A stretch of 64,000 bases of DNA, taken from the NCBI RefSeq assembly GCF_028561275.1, contig NZ_JAQQTF010000002.1, forward strand, positions 528,812 through 592,811, in the 5' to 3' direction. The notes under the pieces are model-generated. The model did not search any database and was not told the origin of the DNA. It worked only from the letters and a program-made list of their open reading frames with translations. The DNA comes from Aureisphaera galaxeae (lineage in GTDB: Bacteria > Bacteroidota > Bacteroidia > Flavobacteriales > Flavobacteriaceae). This document shows positions 17,834 to 26,236 of the stretch, in pieces; the first letter of the stretch is position 1; every line of letters begins with the position of its first letter. The translations under genes were made by a program, and so were the position numbers.

Positions 17834-18388
17834 GTGGCTTCAGAAAAAATCATACTTGGCATAGATCCCGGAACGACCATCATGGGGTTTGGACTCATAA
17901 AGGTTATTGGGAAGAAGATGGAGTTTCTCCAGCTGCACGAATTGCAATTGTCCAAATACGATGATCATTACGTGCGCCTAAAACACATTTTTGAACGTAC
18001 CGTCCATCTTATCGATACCTATCATCCCGATGAGATTGCCATCGAAGCGCCCTTTTTCGGTAAGAATGTACAATCCATGCTCAAGTTGGGTCGTGCACAA
18101 GGAGTGGCTATGGCGGCCGGATTGTCCCGGGAAGTTCCCATTACCGAATATTCCCCCAAAAAAATAAAAATGGCTATTACTGGTAATGGAAATGCCAGCA
18201 AAGAACAAGTAGCCAAAATGCTGCAGAGTGTCTTGGGGATAAAGGAGCTTCCCAAGAATCTGGATAGTACCGATGGACTCGCCGCGGCAGTATGCCACTT
18301 TTACAATGCAGGTAGGATAGATGTTGGCAAAAGTTACAGTGGTTGGGCCGCCTTCGTAAAACAAAATGAAGACCGGATTAAGAAGTAA
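17834..18388 (+). CDS. ruvC: Crossover junction endodeoxyribonuclease RuvC
   Basis: 184 aa, starting with GTG. The first acidic residue lies in ILGIDPGTTIMGFG, the second in DEIAIEAPFFGKNVQSMLKLGRAQG, and the last acidic patch in LDSTDGLAAAVCHFYN. These are the RNase H-fold catalytic carboxylates of RuvC, which resolves Holliday junctions with RuvAB. The length is normal for Bacteroidota RuvC. It heads a same-strand series with the DUF3667 gene and hemW. Confidence 0.95.
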   Translation: MASEKIILGIDPGTTIMGFGLIKVIGKKMEFLQLHELQLSKYDDHYVRLKHIFERTVHLIDTYHPDEIAIEAPFFGKNVQSMLKLGRAQGVAMAAGLSREVPITEYSPKKIKMAITGNGNASKEQVAKMLQSVLGIKELPKNLDSTDGLAAAVCHFYNAGRIDVGKSYSGWAAFVKQNEDRIKK

Positions 18389-18401
18389 TCAATTGTAGGA
18401 T

Positions 18402-19133
18402 TTGGAGACTTCCCAAACATATTGTCGGAATTGCGAAACTCCTTTAGAACAAGCGTATTGTTCCCAATGCGGTCAGCGAGCTGCTGTGCATAAAGTTACG
18501 TTCAAAGAAACCTTTAGTGATGTGGCTTCTGGATTGTTTTCGTTCGAAGCCCCATTTTGGAGAACCTTAAAACTATTGTTCGTAAATCCTGGGCGGCTTT
18601 TTAGGGAATACCTTGCGGGAAAGAGGAAATCTTACTTTAAGCCAGTTTCCTTTTTCATCCTCCTTACCGTAGCCCACCTATTGATACGATCTTTATTGGA
18701 TTACGATCCCATGGGTGATATTCCCGATGACCCCAATGCAAGAGTCAATTTATTTCGGGAAGCGGGACAGTTCATGGTGCAGCACATTAACAATATCCTT
18801 TTTGTGTTTGTCTTTACGCTCTCCTTGTTCATGAAACTGTTTTTCTATAAGAAGTATAGCTGGGCCGAGTACATGGCCATAGCGTTCTACTTGGTAGGGA
18901 TTTATATCTTTTTGGGTACTATACATCAATTTTTCCTAAAATTTTTAGATTCTAAGATGCAGTTCCTTACCATGGTTATTATGTTGCTTTATTTTGTCTA
19001 TGCGATGATTTCCTTATTTCAAAAAAAGAAGTTTTTGGTTGGATTTCAGGCGCTTTGTGCATACGTCTTTGGAACTATTTTTTATGTAATTCTGGGCTTT
19101 GGGTTGGCATTGCTGATCGTTTATTTCTCCTAA
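18402..19133 (+). CDS. DUF3667 membrane protein with N-terminal zinc ribbon
   Basis: 243 aa read from a TTG at 18402, preceded by a GTAGGA ribosome-binding-like stretch; no ATG is available near the conserved N-terminus. Two CxxC pairs (CRNCETPLEQAYCSQC) form a probable zinc ribbon. The DUF3667 signature (VTFKETFSDVASGLFSFEAPFWRTLK, GRLFREYLAGKRKSYFKPV) is followed by four to five TM helices. Function unknown across the family. It lies between ruvC and hemW with tiny gaps. Confidence 0.8.
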   Translation: METSQTYCRNCETPLEQAYCSQCGQRAAVHKVTFKETFSDVASGLFSFEAPFWRTLKLLFVNPGRLFREYLAGKRKSYFKPVSFFILLTVAHLLIRSLLDYDPMGDIPDDPNARVNLFREAGQFMVQHINNILFVFVFTLSLFMKLFFYKKYSWAEYMAIAFYLVGIYIFLGTIHQFFLKFLDSKMQFLTMVIMLLYFVYAMISLFQKKKFLVGFQALCAYVFGTIFYVILGFGLALLIVYFS

Positions 19134-19134
19134 T

Positions 19135-20265
19135 ATGGCAGGTATCTACTTACATATCCCCTTCTGCAAACAAGCCTGTCATTACTGTGACTTTCACTTC
19201 TCCACTTCGCTGAAAAAAAAGGAGGCACTGGTAAATGCCCTTTGCAAAGAGTTGATCTTACGAAAAGAGGAGCTATCGGATACGGTACAAACCATATATT
19301 TTGGCGGTGGAACACCCTCTCTGCTTTCGACCAAGGAGTTGAATAAGATTTTTAAAACCATTTACGACCACTATACCGTTTCGGAAACTGCAGAAATCAC
19401 CTTGGAAGCCAATCCCGACGACCTTACCGAAGAATATGTGGTGCAATTGTCCCGAGGGCTCATTAATCGTTTGAGTATTGGCGTACAATCGTTTTTTGAA
19501 GAAGATTTAAAATTGATGAACCGTGCCCATAATGTGCAAGAAGCCGTTCAATGCATTGCGTATGCCAAGGATTTCTTTGAAAATATAAGCATCGATCTCA
19601 TTTATGGAATTCCCGGGATGACCGATGAGCGTTGGTTGAAGAACCTTCGAAAAGCAATGGATTTGGATATTCCACACCTTTCTTGCTATGCCCTAACGGT
19701 AGAGCCTAAAACGGCATTGAAGTCCTTTATTGAAAAAGGGCTTGTCGACCCTGTCGATGATGAGATGGCACAGGCCCATCATGCACAATTGATAGCACAT
19801 ACCGAACAGGGAGGATATGCGAATTACGAATTTTCCAATTTCGGAAAGCCAGGATTCGAGTCACAGAACAATATGGCGTATTGGATGGGAAAACCCTATT
19901 TGGGTATTGGCCCTTCCGCGCATAGCTACGATGGGAACGTCCGAGCCTGGAATGTGGCTAACAATATAAAGTACATTAAAGAAATTGAGGAAGGCAACCT
20001 TCCGCAAGAAAGGGAATCCCTTACGACAAAGGATAAGTACAATGAATATGTAATGACCCGACTACGAACGCAAAATGGTATTCGTTTGAGTGAGGTACAA
20101 GACGAATTCGGAAGCATTTACAAGGACTATCTTATGCAGCAGGCAACGGCCCATCTTAGGGATGACTTGCTTATTTTAGAAGGAGACCGCATGCACGTAA
20201 CCAAGAAGGGAAAGTTCTTAAGCGATGGGATAGCGAGCGATTTATTCATGTTACAACTAGGATAA
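19135..20265 (+). CDS. hemW: HemW-type radical SAM heme chaperone
   Basis: 376 aa. The opening is YLHIPFCKQACHYCDFHFS with the radical-SAM CxxxCxxC cluster motif, then TIYFGGGTPSLL and SIGVQSFFEEDLKLMNRAH, as in HemW/HemN-like proteins. The C-terminal domain is shortened relative to HemN and carries the NMAYWMGKPYLGIGPSAHSY segment. HemW inserts heme into respiratory enzymes; true coproporphyrinogen oxidase activity is unlikely because the N-terminal HemN extension is absent. The start follows the DUF3667 stop by one base, and the next gene starts immediately after its stop. Confidence 0.92.
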   Translation: MAGIYLHIPFCKQACHYCDFHFSTSLKKKEALVNALCKELILRKEELSDTVQTIYFGGGTPSLLSTKELNKIFKTIYDHYTVSETAEITLEANPDDLTEEYVVQLSRGLINRLSIGVQSFFEEDLKLMNRAHNVQEAVQCIAYAKDFFENISIDLIYGIPGMTDERWLKNLRKAMDLDIPHLSCYALTVEPKTALKSFIEKGLVDPVDDEMAQAHHAQLIAHTEQGGYANYEFSNFGKPGFESQNNMAYWMGKPYLGIGPSAHSYDGNVRAWNVANNIKYIKEIEEGNLPQERESLTTKDKYNEYVMTRLRTQNGIRLSEVQDEFGSIYKDYLMQQATAHLRDDLLILEGDRMHVTKKGKFLSDGIASDLFMLQLG

Positions 20266-21051
20266 ATGAAAGCAAAGTACGATCGTATAGGAGAGGGATA
20301 TAATGCTACACGCAAAGCAGATCCTTATCTTTTTTCAAGACTACTAACGCATTTGAACCCAGATCCGGATGGAAGGTATTTGGATGTAGGATGTGGTACT
20401 GGGAATTACACTAAAGAATTCGACAAGCGAGGTTTTGCTTTTACAGGAATGGATCCCTCCCGTCAAATGTTAGATGAGGCCAAAAATGGAGAAAACGAGG
20501 TGCAATGGGTACAGGGAAGTGCCGATTCCTTACCTTTTGCCGATGCCTTTTTCGATGGAGTCGTAGCCACACTTACCCTGCATCATTGGGGCGATCTTAG
20601 ACCTGGATTTCAGGAAGTGTACAGGGTGTTGAAACCGGGAACCAAATGGGTGATCTTTACCTCAGATCCCGTGCAAATGTCCCATTATTGGCTATGCCAT
20701 TACTTTCCAGAATTAATGCGCAAGGGTATCGAGCAAATGCCAAAAATTAAAACCATTACCCAAACCCTAACCGAAGTTGGGTTTACAGGAATTACTTCTG
20801 AATTATACTCTGTGCAGGAAGACCTTCAGGATTTGTTTCTCTATTCTGGGAAACATCAACCAGAACGATACTTCGATAAAGACCTTAGAAGGGGGATTTC
20901 TACTTTTTCAGATCTGGCCAACGCTTCCGAAGTGAGCGCGGGACTCGCACAACTTCGTAAGGACATAGATTCCGGGAAAATAGAGGAGGTAATTCGAGAA
21001 TGGGAATATGACGGAGGTGACTATATTTATCTCATTGCTAACAAGGAATAA
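20266..21051 (+). CDS. Class I SAM-dependent methyltransferase (UbiE/Methyltransf_11 type)
   Basis: 261 aa. Motif I is YLDVGCGTGNYTKEF near residue 40, then FTGMDPSRQMLDEA (motif II acidic position), VQGSADSLPFADAFFDGVVATLTLHHW (motifs III-IV) and VLKPGTKWVIF. These are the hallmarks of Methyltransf_11 small-molecule methylases. The substrate is not determinable. ATG directly follows the hemW stop, so the two are cotranslated, but no functional link is obvious. Confidence 0.85.
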   Translation: MKAKYDRIGEGYNATRKADPYLFSRLLTHLNPDPDGRYLDVGCGTGNYTKEFDKRGFAFTGMDPSRQMLDEAKNGENEVQWVQGSADSLPFADAFFDGVVATLTLHHWGDLRPGFQEVYRVLKPGTKWVIFTSDPVQMSHYWLCHYFPELMRKGIEQMPKIKTITQTLTEVGFTGITSELYSVQEDLQDLFLYSGKHQPERYFDKDLRRGISTFSDLANASEVSAGLAQLRKDIDSGKIEEVIREWEYDGGDYIYLIANKE

Positions 21052-21066
21052 TACTATATTGCAGGA

Positions 21067-21813
21067 GTGAAAACGATAGTTCATATACACGATACCCCTT
21101 ACGAAGTGGATCTTTCCAATCCGCTGGATATTTCCATTCCCTTACAAGCGGCTCCCGAAAATCCAAACGCATGGTATGTGGACGCGCCGGTCATAAAACC
21201 AGTGGAAATGGAAGGTTGGGTAGGAAAAGTAAGTGAAGGGGCTTCGGTCAATTTTAACGACATCTATTTCAACCCACATGCCCATGGCACTCATACGGAA
21301 TGTGTGGGGCATATCACGGAGGAGTTTTATTCCGTGAACCGCGCATTAACCCATTTTTTCTTTTTGGCAGAGGTGATTTCAGTAACTCCAGAAGAAAGGG
21401 GAGCCGATGAGGTGATCACTTTAGAAAATGTTCAAAAACTTCTTGATGGAAAGACGCCAGAAGCCTTGGTCATTCGCACGCTACCCAATCCTACTTCAAA
21501 AAAAGAGAAACAGTATTCCCACAGCAATTGGCCGTATCTCGAAGAGGCATTGGCAAGGTATCTCTGTGAAATAGGGATGCAACATTTATTGATCGACCTA
21601 CCTTCGGTGGACAAGGAAAAAGATGAAGGACAATTATTGGCTCACAAAGCCTTTTGGAATTATCCCACTGCCATACGTCATGAGGCCACTATTACTGAAT
21701 TCATTTACGTGCCCGAAGCGATAGAAGATGGATCTTATTTACTGAATCTTCAGATTGCCTCTTTCGAAAATGATGCCACTCCCAGCAAACCTGTGCTGTA
21801 CCAAATAAAATAG
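21067..21813 (+). CDS. Cyclase family protein (kynurenine formamidase-like metal hydrolase)
   Basis: 248 aa from GTG at 21067. The metal site HAHGTHTECVGH near residue 76 matches the HxGTHxDxxxH pattern of the cyclase superfamily, which contains kynurenine formamidase KynB and isatin hydrolase. The family uses divalent metal to hydrolyse amide or lactam bonds. No other kynurenine-pathway gene is nearby, so a specific substrate cannot be assigned. It sits in a run of closely spaced plus-strand genes (15 bp after the methyltransferase, 2 bp before DUF4260). Confidence 0.8.
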   Translation: MKTIVHIHDTPYEVDLSNPLDISIPLQAAPENPNAWYVDAPVIKPVEMEGWVGKVSEGASVNFNDIYFNPHAHGTHTECVGHITEEFYSVNRALTHFFFLAEVISVTPEERGADEVITLENVQKLLDGKTPEALVIRTLPNPTSKKEKQYSHSNWPYLEEALARYLCEIGMQHLLIDLPSVDKEKDEGQLLAHKAFWNYPTAIRHEATITEFIYVPEAIEDGSYLLNLQIASFENDATPSKPVLYQIK

Positions 21814-21815
21814 TT

Positions 21816-22172
21816 ATGAAAACAACCCTCAAATTGGAAGAACTCGCCCAATTCGGATTGGGCATTGCCCTTTTCTCCACCCTGGACTATGCCTGGTGGT
21901 GGTTCTTGGTGCTGTTTTTGGCACCGGATATAGGAATGCTAGGATATTTGGTGAATACCAAAGTAGGAGCTACACTTTACAACCTGTTTCACCATAAAGG
22001 AATTGCCATTGCTTTTATTTTGTTGGGAATGTTTTACTTGGGAGATTTGTATACCCTAATAGGAACCATTTTATTTGCACATGCCGCCTTTGATCGGGCT
22101 TTGGGCTACGGCTTGAAATACCCCGATAGCTTTCACAGCACCCACTTAGGCCGTATTGGAAGAGAAGAATGA
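21816..22172 (+). CDS. DUF4260 small membrane protein
   Basis: 118 aa, with three hydrophobic segments and the family features LFLAPDIGMLGYL, GATLYNLFHHKG and FAHAAFDRALGYGLKYPDSFHSTHLG. DUF4260 proteins are small four-helix membrane proteins of unknown function. It overlaps the next gene by 4 bp (ATGA at 22169). Confidence 0.8.
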   Translation: MKTTLKLEELAQFGLGIALFSTLDYAWWWFLVLFLAPDIGMLGYLVNTKVGATLYNLFHHKGIAIAFILLGMFYLGDLYTLIGTILFAHAAFDRALGYGLKYPDSFHSTHLGRIGREE

Positions 22173-23107
22173 GAAAAGCTGCCCTCATAGTATGCCTCGT
22201 ATTTTTTTGTGCCCCCTTATCCATAGCCCAAGACTATGAAGGGGTGGATGCAACGATCGAGTTGTATCCCAAACGATTCAAGTCGGCAGAAGAACTTTCA
22301 TCCTTTATTAGTCGGGACTTTCAGATGGAGGAGGAAAAAGTCAGGGCCATTTATACATGGATCATTCAAAATGTGGCCTACGAACCCGACGAATACAAAA
22401 AGTTCAATTTTAATTTCAAAAACTATCGGGAACGAAACCAAAAAGAGGAAAAGACCCGAAAAAAAGTGATTGCGAGAACCCTTCAGGAAGGAATCGCTGT
22501 ATGCGAAGGATATGCTATGCTGTTCGAACGCCTTTGCGAATTGCAGGGAATCTCTAATTATTTGGTGCGCGGTGATATAAAAACCCATTTTAACGATATA
22601 GGCCGTCCTTTCAGAAAAACCCATATGTGGAATGTGGCATACATAGATGGCAAGCCGTATCTTTTCGATCCCACTTGGGGCGCTGGGAAGTACCGGGAAA
22701 AATTTATAAAAGAACCTTCGTACTTTTACTACAAAACGCCCCCCGAGCTTTTTATAAACACCCATTATCCGCACCAAGGAGAAGATACGTTCATAGATCC
22801 GGGATTTTCTAAGCAAGATTTTGCGAACATGCCATTTATCATCTCCCACGATGTAACATTGCAGCAATTGAACAGACAAAAAGAAGGAGTAATTTCCTCT
22901 CAAGTGGACGACGGAACCATACCGTTTAGCATACAAGTAAATGATGTAGAACGTGTTTCGTATTCCTATACCTTGGGCAAGGAAGTAAAGGAAGCAGAAA
23001 TCTCTAAAGGGGATACGTTAGATTTTTCCATTCCCATAGAGTTGGGTAGTGAAAACCTTTTGATTTATTTTAACGACAAACCCGCTTTGGGCTACAAAAT
23101 CAAGTAA
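22169..23107 (+). CDS. Exported transglutaminase-like protein
   Basis: 312 aa with signal peptide MRKAALIVCLVFFCAPLSIAQ. The transglutaminase core has Cys in IAVCEGYAMLF (about residue 112), His in THMWNVAYI and Asp in YLFDPTWGAG, a complete Cys-His-Asp triad. A C-terminal domain of about 90 residues with beta character follows. Secreted proteins of this kind are usually peptidases or peptidoglycan-associated amidases; the substrate is unknown. It is a second transglutaminase-fold protein in the window, distinct from the 7TM one at 2679. Confidence 0.8.
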   Translation: MRKAALIVCLVFFCAPLSIAQDYEGVDATIELYPKRFKSAEELSSFISRDFQMEEEKVRAIYTWIIQNVAYEPDEYKKFNFNFKNYRERNQKEEKTRKKVIARTLQEGIAVCEGYAMLFERLCELQGISNYLVRGDIKTHFNDIGRPFRKTHMWNVAYIDGKPYLFDPTWGAGKYREKFIKEPSYFYYKTPPELFINTHYPHQGEDTFIDPGFSKQDFANMPFIISHDVTLQQLNRQKEGVISSQVDDGTIPFSIQVNDVERVSYSYTLGKEVKEAEISKGDTLDFSIPIELGSENLLIYFNDKPALGYKIK

Positions 23108-23108
23108 A

Positions 23109-23468
23109 ATGCATATTGAAGAATTCCGGGACTATTGCCTAGCCAAGAAAGGCGTTACAGAATCCTTTCCTTTCGATGAACATACATTGGTTTTTAAGGT
23201 AATGGGCAAGATGTTTGCCGTTTCCGGATTGGAACGCACTCCGGCTCAAGCCAACCTAAAATGCGATCCCGAACGGTCCGAAGAACTTAGAGCCGAATAT
23301 GATGGGCTCATTATTCCGGGATGGCATATGAACAAGCATCATTGGAATACGGTCATGATAGAAAGCAATCTTCCACATACGCTCATATTCGAACTTATCG
23401 ATCATTCCTACGATCTTATTGTGAGCAAGCTTCCCAAAAAAGTAAAAGCAGAATTAGAAAATTTATAG
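23109..23468 (+). CDS. MmcQ/YjbR family protein
   Basis: 119 aa. The opening IEEFRDYCLAKKGVTESFPFDEHTLVFKVMGKMFA and the later YDGLIIPGWHMNKHHWNTV are the YjbR/MmcQ (double-wing DNA-binding-like) signatures. Cytosolic, function not established, although the fold has been suggested to bind DNA. It directly precedes the MutS homologue (the next start is adjacent to this stop). Confidence 0.88.
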   Translation: MHIEEFRDYCLAKKGVTESFPFDEHTLVFKVMGKMFAVSGLERTPAQANLKCDPERSEELRAEYDGLIIPGWHMNKHHWNTVMIESNLPHTLIFELIDHSYDLIVSKLPKKVKAELENL

Positions 23469-25253
23469 ATGAAGTCCAAACGGGAGCTACGCGAGTTTTA
23501 CCAAGCAGAACACCAAAAGAATCAGGAGGCCGCAGATGCCTTAAAGAAGAAAGTATTGTATTCGAGTGCCTTGAGGTTTTCGGTATTCTTGCTGGTTGTC
23601 TTTCTCTGTTATGTGAATTGGGGGCAACCCGAAACAATTCTCATTTCACTCCTAGTGGGTGCCATCGCATTTATTTGGCTTATACGACGCCATGACGGTC
23701 TTAAGAAAAAGCGAGCCTATCGCAAGGCCATTGTTGAGATCAATAAAAGGGAATTGTCGATTCTGGAGGGAAATTTCCATACGCAACCCGAAGGGAATGA
23801 ATACAAAAATCCCGAGCACTTTTACAGTCAGGATATTGATTTGTTTGGACGGGGTTCCTTTTACCAATACCTGAATAGAACTGCTTTGGAAAGTGGATCC
23901 AAACGGTTAGCAGGGATACTCACGGCCAATGAATGTTCCGAAATTCCAACGAAACAGGAAGCCATTAAGGAACTCAAGGATATTCCACAATGGCGACAAC
24001 AATTTTCTGCATTGGCTTCCTTGGTTAAGGTGGAAGTGAAGGCCGAGAGGGTAGTACGTTGGTTAGATGAATACGAAGGCTTCGTCCCGAAACGATTTAA
24101 GGTCTTATCCGTATTCTTTTCTGTAATCTCATTAGTGTTGATAGCACTTTTCTTTACGAGTAATATATCGGGGACCATCGTAACCGTCTGGTTTTTCTTA
24201 GGACTGGGTATTATTGGGATGTTCCTGAAGAAAATAAATAAACTGGTTTCGGATACTTCTCAAATTCAAACCACTTTCGAGCAGTTTTACCAACTTTTAG
24301 AGAAGATCGAAGGACAGGAGTTTTCTTCGGAATTGCTGAAAACAAAAAAGGAAAGCATCATCAACAACACCGAAAGAGCCTCTTCCATTTTAAAGCGTTT
24401 TTCGAAGTTACTGGATGCATTGGACCAGCGAAGCAATATGATTGTAGGGATTTTTGCCAATGGATTCCTACTGCGGGATCTTTGGGTAGCTCGTAATATC
24501 GAACAGTGGATACGCGAGCACCACGAAGAAGTGGGGAAATGGTTCGAGGTCATTTCCTTTTTCGATGCCCATAACAGTTTGGGGAACTATGCCTTTAACC
24601 ATCCCAAACATACCTTTCCCACGATTGAGGAAGACAAGGAAGTATTGCACAGCGAAAAAGCCTGTCACCCGCTTATTCGTGAAGAGGTGGCTGTGGCGAA
24701 TGACTTCAAAATTGACAAGGAACAATTCTACATCATCACGGGAGCGAATATGGCTGGAAAGAGTACCTTTTTACGCACCGTTGCGCTGCAAATTGTCATG
24801 GCCAATGTAGGTTTACCCATTTGTGCCGAGTCGTCGCGTTATACACCCATAAAGCTAATTACGAGCATGCGCACTACCGATAGTCTTACCAAAGATGAGT
24901 CGTATTTCTTTAGCGAATTAAAACGACTTAAATACATCGTAGATCATATACAAACCAATCGTTATTTTATTATTCTGGATGAAATCCTGAAGGGCACCAA
25001 CAGTACCGACAAGGCCATAGGATCCCGTAAGTTCGTGGACAAATTAGTGCGATCGCATTCTACAGGAATCATTGCTACCCATGACCTCAGTCTTTGTGAA
25101 GCTGCCGATTCCTTGGAGCAGGTGGAGAATTACTATTTCGATGCTGTGATCAAGGATGACGAGCTCTTTTTCGATTATATGCTGAGAAAGGGCATCTGTC
25201 AGAACATGAATGCTTCCTTTTTACTTAGGAATATGGGTATTGTGGACGACTAA
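23469..25253 (+). CDS. Membrane-anchored MutS-family ATPase
   Basis: 594 aa. Two TM helices at about residues 32-75 and two more near residues 205-250 flank the middle of the protein. A MutS core/lever-like helical region (about 270-410) follows, then the MutS ATPase: Walker A ITGANMAGKSTFLRT near residue 424, TSMRTTDSLTKDESYFFSELKRL, Walker B IILDEILKGTNSTDK near residue 502 and TGIIATHDLSL. The mismatch-recognition domain with its Phe-x-Glu motif and the connector are missing, so it is not classical MutS. Membrane-anchored MutS-related proteins occur in Bacteroidota without a known role. It is coupled to the YjbR gene and converges on the AraC gene with a 4-bp overlap. Confidence 0.85.
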   Translation: MKSKRELREFYQAEHQKNQEAADALKKKVLYSSALRFSVFLLVVFLCYVNWGQPETILISLLVGAIAFIWLIRRHDGLKKKRAYRKAIVEINKRELSILEGNFHTQPEGNEYKNPEHFYSQDIDLFGRGSFYQYLNRTALESGSKRLAGILTANECSEIPTKQEAIKELKDIPQWRQQFSALASLVKVEVKAERVVRWLDEYEGFVPKRFKVLSVFFSVISLVLIALFFTSNISGTIVTVWFFLGLGIIGMFLKKINKLVSDTSQIQTTFEQFYQLLEKIEGQEFSSELLKTKKESIINNTERASSILKRFSKLLDALDQRSNMIVGIFANGFLLRDLWVARNIEQWIREHHEEVGKWFEVISFFDAHNSLGNYAFNHPKHTFPTIEEDKEVLHSEKACHPLIREEVAVANDFKIDKEQFYIITGANMAGKSTFLRTVALQIVMANVGLPICAESSRYTPIKLITSMRTTDSLTKDESYFFSELKRLKYIVDHIQTNRYFIILDEILKGTNSTDKAIGSRKFVDKLVRSHSTGIIATHDLSLCEAADSLEQVENYYFDAVIKDDELFFDYMLRKGICQNMNASFLLRNMGIVDD

Positions 25254-26107
25254 CGCACAATCTTACTTCGATATTGAAAAGGGGTTTCCCTTATGAGTCC
25301 CTTAAAGATTCTGTTGAAATTTGAAATATTACGGAAGCCACTTTGTTCGGCTACTTCGGCCACGCTCATTTCCGGTTGTTCCTTCAACAATTTGCAGGCC
25401 TCTTCCACCCGAATCTCATTCAGGAAGGACATATAGGTTTTACGGGTTCGGTTTTTGAAGTACTTACAGAACGCATTTGGGGTCATGGCCGCTTCCTTTG
25501 CAATGGCATCCAAAGTGATCTTATCCCTAAAATGTTCCATAGTGTATTGAAAAACGGCGTTCATTCGTTGTCCTTCGTTGTCTGTGTATTTAGTGGGGCC
25601 GTCACTGGTGTAGAAAGAGGACAGGACTTCATATTTACCCGCGTTCACACGTTTCAGTAGTTGAAGGAACAATAGGAATCGGTCCAGTTTTGAAGCCTTT
25701 TGAAGGGATTCAAAAATATCGATGATCCCTTTCGATGGTTGGGTGATCTTAAAACCATTTTCCGCCTTCCGAAAAAAGGAAATGAGCGATTTCAATTCTT
25801 CAATCTTGAAAAACTCGGAACCAAAGGAATCTGGGGTAAAAAACACGGAAAGCATATGGCATTGCCCATGTCCTTCGGAATTGTTCTTAAAAACGTGCGG
25901 CAAATTTCCACCCAAAACAACCACGTCACCAGTTTCGAATCGATTGAGTGTATCCCCAACAATCAAAGAGCCCTTTCCCTGTTTTATGTAGCTTATCTGA
26001 AATTCTTCATGCTGGTGTAACAGCCCGTAGAACGTGTCTGTCAAGTCCTCCTGTAGAAGGATGGTATCCTTGCCAGACTTCACAATAGTAAATGGTAAAA
26101 CTTTCAT
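25250..26107 (-). CDS. AraC-family regulator, probable controller of the hydroxyproline/collagen-residue operon
   Basis: 285 aa from the ATG at 26107. The frame extends to a TTG at 26128, but the family-like start is MKVLPFTIVKSG. Residues 1-120 are a cupin sensor (LLHQHEEFQISYIKQGKGSLIVGD, GDVVVLGGNLPHVF). The C-terminal 100 residues are two helix-turn-helices (ITLDAIAKEAAMTPNAFCKYFK and SVAEVAEQSGFRNISNFNRIF). It is divergent from the hydroxyproline operon across 129 bp that contain a long inverted repeat, the usual layout for a substrate-responsive AraC activator. A likely ligand is a hydroxyproline pathway compound, by inference only. Confidence 0.88.
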   Translation of the reverse strand: MKVLPFTIVKSGKDTILLQEDLTDTFYGLLHQHEEFQISYIKQGKGSLIVGDTLNRFETGDVVVLGGNLPHVFKNNSEGHGQCHMLSVFFTPDSFGSEFFKIEELKSLISFFRKAENGFKITQPSKGIIDIFESLQKASKLDRFLLFLQLLKRVNAGKYEVLSSFYTSDGPTKYTDNEGQRMNAVFQYTMEHFRDKITLDAIAKEAAMTPNAFCKYFKNRTRKTYMSFLNEIRVEEACKLLKEQPEMSVAEVAEQSGFRNISNFNRIFKGLIRETPFQYRSKIVR

Positions 26108-26118
26108 TTTTGTTGAAA

Positions 26119-26181
26119 TATTATTCAAATATCATGAATATTATGCGAATTATAGCAAAATAGTATCATAATTGAATAATA
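26119..26181. promoter_or_regulatory. Inverted-repeat operator candidate between the AraC gene and the hydroxyproline operon
   Basis: Two arms TATTATTCAA (26119-26128) and TTGAATAATA (26172-26181) are perfect 10-bp reverse complements. Read in the same orientation the match extends to 15 of 17 bases (TATTATTCAAwTATsAT). They frame 43 bp in the divergent intergenic region and are good AraC-dimer sites. A weaker copy (12 of 17) lies at 46354-46370 ahead of the second operon. Confidence 0.5.
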
Positions 26182-26210
26182 CATCATTATCAGCACATGC
26201 CATTATCCTA

Positions 26211-26218
26211 TACTTTTG
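26211..26218 (+). promoter_or_regulatory. -7 promoter element of the hydroxyproline operon
   Basis: TACTTTTG matches TAnnTTTG and ends 18 bp before the ATG at 26237. No good TTTG is present 17-23 bp upstream, which would fit a promoter that depends on an activator such as the divergent AraC protein. Confidence 0.4.
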
Positions 26219-26236
26219 AAGTAAAATTTTATCCTT

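Noticed and set aside
22298-22936. 212-codon ORF on the minus strand
   Set aside because: Fully antisense to the transglutaminase gene, whose catalytic motifs are intact; a codon-bias shadow.
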